From Terana coerulea (taxonomy: Eukaryota > Basidiomycota > Agaricomycetes > Polyporales > Phanerochaetaceae), in the NCBI GenBank assembly GCA_024811115.1, contig JAKOGH010000093.1, forward strand, positions 1 through 23,979: a stretch of DNA of 23,979 bases, read 5' to 3'. Positions 18,851-23,979 of this stretch are shown one piece after another. The first letter of the stretch is position 1. Each line of letters opens with the position of its first letter. The notes under the pieces are model-generated. The model worked only from the letters and a program-made list of their open reading frames with translations, ran no database searches and had not been told where the DNA came from. The position numbers were made by a program, and so were the translations under genes.

Positions 18851-19974
18851 ATGTCTTCTACATCCCGCCCCAGGATCACAGTCCGGAGGGCTCCGAGGGC
18901 ACGCTCACCCTCCGTCGAGTTCGTCCGCTTCCAGAGAACCGCCCTCGCACCGTTCAACGAATCCGCTGATTTCATTATCCGTACGTCGCTCAACACCCGT
19001 TTCCACGTTTTCGCTGCTGTTCTGTCGCTCGCGTCCTCGTTCTTCCGCAACCTCGACCGCACGCCGCCCAACCCGCGCGAGCCCTTCATCCTGGAAATCC
19101 CCGAGTCCGACGCCCCACTCGAGACGGTGCTGCGCCTCGTGTACCCCTGCCGGACCCCGTACTGCTCGACCTCGACGACCTCGTCGCCGCGTACGAGCTT
19201 GCGGACAAGTACGCCGTGCTCTGCGCGCACGACGCGCTGCGGCGGATGCTCCTCCACCCACGCTTCGTGTTCGAGCCCGCGCGTGTACGCCGTCGCGCTT
19301 CGCTTCGGACTTGTCGAAGAAGCTAACGCCGCGGCCCTACAGGCGTGCAAAGCGTCGGCGGCGTGGCCGTTCTACGAGGAACTCGAATGTATCACCGGCG
19401 CGCAGTACCACCAGCTCATTGCGTTTCACCGCGCACGGGGCGCGGCGGCAGTCCAGGCTACTACAGCAGATGAAGATTGCTGAGCGTTGCACGAAATGCG
19501 GGCTGAGTGCGCCAGGCAAGACGTGGGCCATGGCGTACAGACCGAGCGACCCGCTGCTGATGGAAGCGCCAGCGAACGACCGTATATTCTCACATGGTTT
19601 TGTCGCGGACGTGGCGAAAGACTTGAAATGCGCGGAGTGCGCGCGGACAATGCTGCAGGCTTTACGGCCGGGTGGGTCGTTGTCCAAGTTCCAAGAAGCT
19701 ATTCAGAAGATCCCTTTGGAAGCCATCCCATGTAAGCCAGACACCTCAACATTGAAGGAACAATGACGCTCACAATACACTACAGATATGTAAAAGGGAC
19801 GCATTTTGGCCAGGTGCAGATGAGATCCTCCCACCATTGGAAGCGCTGGCATCGGACTTCGACCGATTCTGTGCTCGCATGCATGCATCCAGCAGACTGC
19901 AGCCATCATGTGGATTCGAGGATCCGTTTATTCGGGGTGCTTCAAGATTGTTACCCCAAGGGGAAAATTTATGA
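18851..19974 (+). CDS. BTB/POZ-domain protein, reading frame broken in three places
   Basis: Starts MSSTSRPRITVRRAP; the BTB fold is visible as ADFIIRTSLNTRFHVFAAVL, LASSFFRNL and FILEIPESD..LETVLRLVYP. It then continues in another frame as LPDPVLLDLDDLVAAYELADKY..LRRMLLHPRFVFEPAR (about 19147-19282), returns to the first frame as VYAVALRFGLVEEANAAA..YHQLIAFHRARG, and then shifts again near 19460-19480 to ERCTKCG..WAMAYRPSD..CAECA. A final intron 19732-19813 leads in frame to ADEILPPLEALASDFDRFC and stop 19972-19974. This order is that of a large agaricomycete BTB family with a C-terminal Cys pair region. The protein is probably a nuclear or cytoplasmic adaptor. The three shifts (about 19145, 19280, 19470) are single-base; decay or sequence error. 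Confidence 0.7.
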
Positions 19975-20454
19975 CGTTCATGTCGGAATTTATCAGAAAT
20001 CGATGCACTGTCTTAACAGTATGTGCAACGCATGATTCGTTCTGAATCTCTACCGCAATTTTGACTAACAAGATTGGCCCCATGCTGAATATCGTGACGA
20101 GCTGTGTTTCTGCGGTTAAGCAACGATGTTGAGATACCTTGGTAATTCTGCGGCTCCTTGAGCTTTCTAATGCATCAATGTCTTTCCATTTACGGACGTG
20201 GCGCATTCGTTGGCCAACTACACCACCTACTCAGATTCAAATCCCGATTGGGGTTAAACTCGCTCCTCGCTCATTCCGTGGCTCTCATTCTACGACAGCC
20301 ACTTGCACCTCTTTCTCTCCAACCGAACCTCCCTCCACCCAACCAGTGCTACCTAGTGCCCCCGCCTCTCCGCACATTGCTACCTTGTGCCACCCACTAC
20401 ATTGTCCCACAGCCACTCATACTTTCCTCTCTATATCAACTCGCTCCGTCCGCC
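19975..20454. other. Intergenic region with pyrimidine-rich leader
   Basis: The last 170 bases before 20455 are C/T-rich (CTCCAACCGAACCTCCCTCC type), as is common in basidiomycete promoters and 5' leaders. Nothing else recognised. Confidence 0.4.
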
Positions 20455-20920
20455 ATGTTGAATGCCACCGCGACCCCACCACCCGTTCGTCCGCCCCCTT
20501 CACCACCAACAAATCCAGCTGTAGCCTCCCGAGAGCCACCTCGGGAGGCGTACCGAGTGAACGATCGCAAGGGTTCATGCCCGTGAAGAAGAGGCGCAGG
20601 GCCGAAGCCGTCGAAGTCGACGACTCGAACACAGAGAACATCGCGCCAAAGGTGAGCGGTCCTCCCATTCTCTGAGACCTCGCTAACATGATGACGAATT
20701 AGCAATTCTTGTACGCCACTGGGAGGCGATCGACGCGCCGAAGGCACTCACCTGCGACCTGCGCAGTGCGCCGAAGATGACCAGCGGCGTCGCCCGGTTG
20801 AACCACCTCACCTGGTGGCCACTCAGCAGCTGGAGGTGCCGACCGCCGACGCTAGGAAGACTTCCGGAGTTGCCGCCTCCAGAAGCCGTCCGGCGTGGAT
20901 GGACGTGCTACGATCGCTGA
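20455..20920 (+). CDS. Unrecognised proline-rich/basic protein, frame interrupted
   Basis: After a pyrimidine-rich leader the frame begins MLNATATPPPVRPPPSPPT and is proline-rich. At about 20571-20575 it runs to a stop, but the next frame continues naturally as FMPVKKRRRAEAVEVDDSN up to a GTGAGC donor at 20652; KKRRR is a possible nuclear localisation signal. The intron 20652-20702 has a CTAAC branch point. Downstream, the frame with the most gene-like codon usage is ILVRHWEAIDAPKALTCDL to TGA 20918-20920, but its phase does not match exon 1, so the model is unsure. No family recognised. Confidence 0.4.
20525..20548. repeat. Perfect 9-bp inverted repeat, 6-base loop
   Basis: CCTCCCGAG and CTCGGGAGG are separated by six bases, inside the putative coding exon starting at 20455. 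The transcript could form a very stable hairpin. Confidence 0.6.
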
Positions 20921-21804
20921 AGATTGCATCCCCCGTTTTATATACCCTCAGCCTTCAGTTAAGTGGCGTCACCTGTCTGCTGCCACTTCCTTTGCTGTGT
21001 TATTCCATTGTTTTCCTGGGTCAGCGTGATTCCACTGTTGTCTTTTGCTTCCTTTGTATAACGAAATGCGAATGATTCACCAATACTTAGGACTTCCCAT
21101 GCCTTCTAGCGCGGCCTCGGTACAAGGAATCAGACTGTCACCTCCCTTCACCTGACAGCGTAACAGGATTACTTAACGGAGAAAATCAGGGTAAGCGACG
21201 CGGTGCATGCATCGCACGCATTCCTATGCTCGCTCTCGCTGGAAGTTTCGTAAGAGGCGAAAAACGGTGGGATGCAGAAGTACAACATGCTTTTGGGTGA
21301 CACGAGGAAGGGTATCAGCGCCCTCTGTCCGGCTGCCTGGCACGCGACTAGGTGTCGCGACAGCTGCTTTTATGAGCGCATCGCGGGAGGGACCGCATTG
21401 CTGTCATGTCGGGAGGCTTGACACCGCTTCAGATGGGCGGCACATTTGTAGCGCCCTTTCTGTCGGAGCGAGAGAGGAGCCGTCTGTCACTGACGCATGT
21501 GTGGTACAGTCGTTGAGTTGCAGCGTAGTCGCCGGGCGGTGTGAGCCAAGACGAGCGCGCCGCGACGGTGCAGAACCCCGAATTTGGTCACTAAGATGAG
21601 GCCTGTTATCTCAGCGCACAGAGCAGTGAAGATGTCTGAAATCAAAGCCGTAACAAGACGCAACAAGTACGCTGGATGAACTCTCCCTAGGTAAATCTTT
21701 AAATCTGTGATATAAGCGTTAAATAGCTCCACTAATCTGGTTTTATGAGAGAAGACTATGGCCGTACATTGCCGACGGCACCGTTCATGTGATGAGGTCC
21801 GGGC
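20921..21804. other. Intergenic region without a supportable gene
   Basis: A plus-strand frame to 21075 is open but its hydrophobic tail looks like chance. Frames at 21207-21599 and 21487-21810 show no motif. Confidence 0.4.
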
Positions 21805-21828
21805 GGCCATTCATTCGAATGGATGGCC
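21805..21828. promoter_or_regulatory. 24-bp near-perfect palindrome centred on TTCGAA
   Basis: The left half GGCCATTCATTC mirrors the right half with a single mismatched pair. It lies about 195 bases before the start codon of the secreted cysteine-rich gene at 22023. Possible dimeric regulator site; inference. Confidence 0.5.
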
Positions 21829-21948
21829 TCGAGACTCGTGCATACCCATCTTGATGGGCGCGACAGATATAGGTACGCGAGGTCAGCAAGCATTCCTCTT
21901 CGAGCACGTTGCACAAGACATACCTTCGGAATTCTTGCGTCTGTAGGA

Positions 21949-21955
21949 TATATAG
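21949..21955 (+). promoter_or_regulatory. TATA box of the secreted crystallin-like gene
   Basis: TATATAG lies 74 bases before the ATG at 22023. Confidence 0.6.
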
Positions 21956-22022
21956 ACTGAGCAGGAGCGAACAGCAAAGGCAAGCACCCAGCTTCCTATC
22001 GATCTCCCTTGCGTTCTTCAGC

Positions 22023-22493
22023 ATGCGGCCCTCGGCTCGTCTTTCTACGTTTATTGGCGCGCTTGTTGCACTGGGAGGGGTCTCCGCTGCCCCTGCTCTA
22101 GCGGAGGTAAGGTTCACAACGTTTGTGTCTGCGAGAATACTCACTTATTTATGTCCTCGGAAGCGCTCCGATGGAAGCATCTACGCATGCACGGACTGGA
22201 ACTGGGAGGAAACTGTCAGAACTTCTGGTTCGACGATGGCGTTTGCAACAACTTCCCGAGTAGCTTCCAGGACGACATCTCCAGCGTCGGCCCAAGTCAG
22301 GGGTGGACCTGCATCATGTTCCCGTAAGTTTTGCTGTTGTTGAAGTAAATTGTTATGATTGACCATCGCTTTCGATAATAGCAACTACGATTGTAACGAT
22401 AATCAGGGCACATACTATATCTCGTACCCGGGTGTCTCCCAGCTGACCACCGACAACGACGCCTTCAGCTCCTTCGCTTGTTTCCGCAACTAG
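22023..22493 (+). CDS. Secreted cysteine-rich protein, beta/gamma-crystallin-like fold, one frame shift
   Basis: Exons 22023-22106, 22164-22323 and 22382-22493; introns 57 and 58 bp, GT-AG. Residues 1 to about 22 are a signal peptide (RLSTFIGALVALGGVSAAPA). The mature part shows the pattern of small fungal secreted proteins with a beta/gamma-crystallin or killer-toxin-like fold: GNCQNFWFDDGVCNNFP, then DDISSVGPSQGWTC and a C-terminal SSFACF. Within exon 2, at a run of three G (22205-22207), the frame changes by one base: before it the frame reads IYACTDWNW, after it GNCQNFW. Total exon length is 356 nt, one short of a multiple of three, consistent with a single missing base. Whether it is antimicrobial, structural or calcium-binding cannot be told. 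Confidence 0.65.
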
Positions 22494-23214
22494 TCGAAGA
22501 GCAATGGTGCTGTGAGTATACGACGGCGCGGCGGGAAATCGTGGTAGCTCACATGCATTGATGGGATCATCTTCCATGACTCTGGGAAAACGGCAGTGCC
22601 TGCACAGTAGCTCACGGTAATGATGTGGGAGGTTCAAGATGTGAAGTGATGGTTCGTATCGTATACCTATATGCACTGATTACGAAGTGTGCAGAATGGG
22701 ACGAGTTTTAAGCGCGCCTGATAAGTTTCTGGGGATCAGAATACCGATGTCCATAATTTGAGCTATGTGTCACTGGCCTGCACATGTCTAATGTCGCCAC
22801 AACCACGGAGCCTTTAATCACCACCTATCTCCTGAGTTCATGCGTGAAAATGTCGGGGTGCGGCGTGGCATAGGCCTGGATACGGTCGCGAACGAGGACA
22901 AAAGGGTTAAGTTCAACAATTAACGAAAATTATGCTGCGCGGATCAAACGCCACAAAGGTTCGGTGATGGCCGAATCTCTCTTTTCTTTATTAGTTGACT
23001 TGGACCTGCTCGTCCTTGTTGCCCTCACCCCACCATTTACTTCACTGTCTCAGGCGACTCGCTCTTGAACACATCCCTACCATTGCTTTGTTCTACTCGC
23101 CGCCCGTTCGAACTTCACCTCCGCTGTCTTCTGGGTCTGCGCTCCGTCTACCGTACGCCACACACGTTGGCCACCTCATATCTCGTACTTGGCCGTTTCT
23201 CGACACCATCCGAC
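22494..23214. other. Intergenic region
   Basis: Contains the 3' flank of the secreted gene and a C/T-rich stretch (about 23000-23110) before the MYND gene, probably its promoter and leader. No other gene seen. Confidence 0.4.
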
Positions 23215-23979
23215 ATGTCTCTCGACCCAGAAAACTACATAAACGTGGAGTACACGAATGCCTTCCTTGAAGAGTGCACAGACGCGTCCGGGGTAAACCA
23301 GGATCTCGTTCATCTCACAGACCGCCTGTTCAAAGTCCACGCCGACGCTCAACTCACAAAGTCAACACGGCCACATAATGCAGAAGAACGCGAGCTGATT
23401 GTAAGCAAGCTTCCGTCGCGAACTCAGGATGCCTTCAGCCTGCGCCACAAGCTGGGCATCTGCTGCGAACGTGAGGGTTGCGCCTGGATGGACCCGGATC
23501 CTCAGAGCAAGGCCTTGAAACGATGTGGCGGCGTACGTAATCATCCTGCGCAACGATATTTCGGGGCTCATCAAAGTTTTTAGTGTCGTCAAGTCATATA
23601 TTGCGGACAAGAGGTTTGTCGCAGTACTCTATTTACTAGGACTATCACTAACTAAACAACTCGCATCGTAGTGTCAGCGGAAAGACTGGCAAGTCCTGGT
23701 TCAGAAATATGTGGCCCAGCTAACTGACCCGTTGCTATAGGCGTAATCATAAGGAAAATGCCGCTCTGGAAACATCACGTTCATGGGTGGCGGCGAGGGC
23801 CTATCAAAGACTACGCTCACATGATGCTCAAGAACCCCCTGCGAGCTTGCTCCAAGGATACGGCGTCACTGTGTGTGATATGGATCGCGACCGCACTCTT
23901 GGGGCTATGCAGCGTGTCGTACTGACCTGTACCACGATCCCCGACCCAACTTGCTCCGACGGTTCCAGGCGGATTCTTC
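23215..23979 (+). CDS. MYND zinc-finger protein, 5' part, cut by window end
   Basis: Exons 23215-23532, 23584-23613 (30 nt), 23672-23688 (17 nt) and 23741 to the window end. The first 106 codons (MSLDPENYINVEYTNAFLEE..) are predicted helical. A MYND finger follows, split over four exons: CCEREGC, KRCGG, CRQVIYC, then CQRKDW and RNHKEN. Spacing of Cys and His fits MYND except that the final Cys seems to be Ala or Asn (HKENAA). MYND fingers bind proline-rich peptides and often occur in chromatin or scaffold proteins. Introns 1 and 2 are GT-AG (51 and 58 bp). Intron 3 (23689-23740) fits only as a GC-AG intron with donor GCAAGT and a GCTAAC branch point, which makes the frame continue without a stop to the end of the window. 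Confidence 0.7.

Overview
The window looks like nuclear DNA of an agaricomycete fungus, most likely a polypore-type basidiomycete. Genes are split by many short introns (about 47-82 bp, mostly GT-AG with CTAAY-like branch points), coding codons end mostly in G or C, and the recognisable genes are fungal: a basidiomycete-type P450, an Atg14-like autophagy protein, a basidiomycete-type BTB protein, a MYND-finger protein and small secreted proteins. No tRNA, rRNA, CRISPR array or intact transposon was seen.

Left part (1-10026). This accessory region is built by duplication. Two nearly identical small secreted protein genes of NIS1-like type (2184-2728 and 5498-6025) lie in a direct segmental duplication (about 1240-2728 and 4535-6016). 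Between and after them sit four copies of an unrecognised gene family that starts with a short F-box-like LPPEL motif. Copy A (2927-4355, minus) is decayed, copy D (about 6050-6613, plus) has lost its 5' half, and copies B (6972-8223) and C (8627-10026) are intact. The second NIS1-like gene has a GC instead of GT donor at intron 1 and loses its last strand exactly where copy D begins.

Middle (10072-16071). A seven-exon cytochrome P450 on the minus strand (10072-11945) is complete except for an in-frame TGA where a Trp codon is expected. About 3.5 kb of mostly non-coding DNA with possible gene debris follows, then a third, intact and more diverged NIS1-like gene (15526-16071).

Right part (16529-23979). 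A conserved-looking segment holds an Atg14-like autophagy gene (minus), a divergently transcribed BTB/POZ gene, an unrecognised proline-rich/basic protein, a secreted beta/gamma-crystallin-like cysteine-rich protein and the 5' part of a MYND zinc-finger gene cut by the window end. Several of these have conserved reading frames interrupted by single-base shifts. That is either recent decay or sequence error, and must be settled from reads before any is called a pseudogene.

No operon-like cooperation can be claimed. The most coherent theme is the co-duplicated pair of a secreted effector-like family and an unrecognised helical family.
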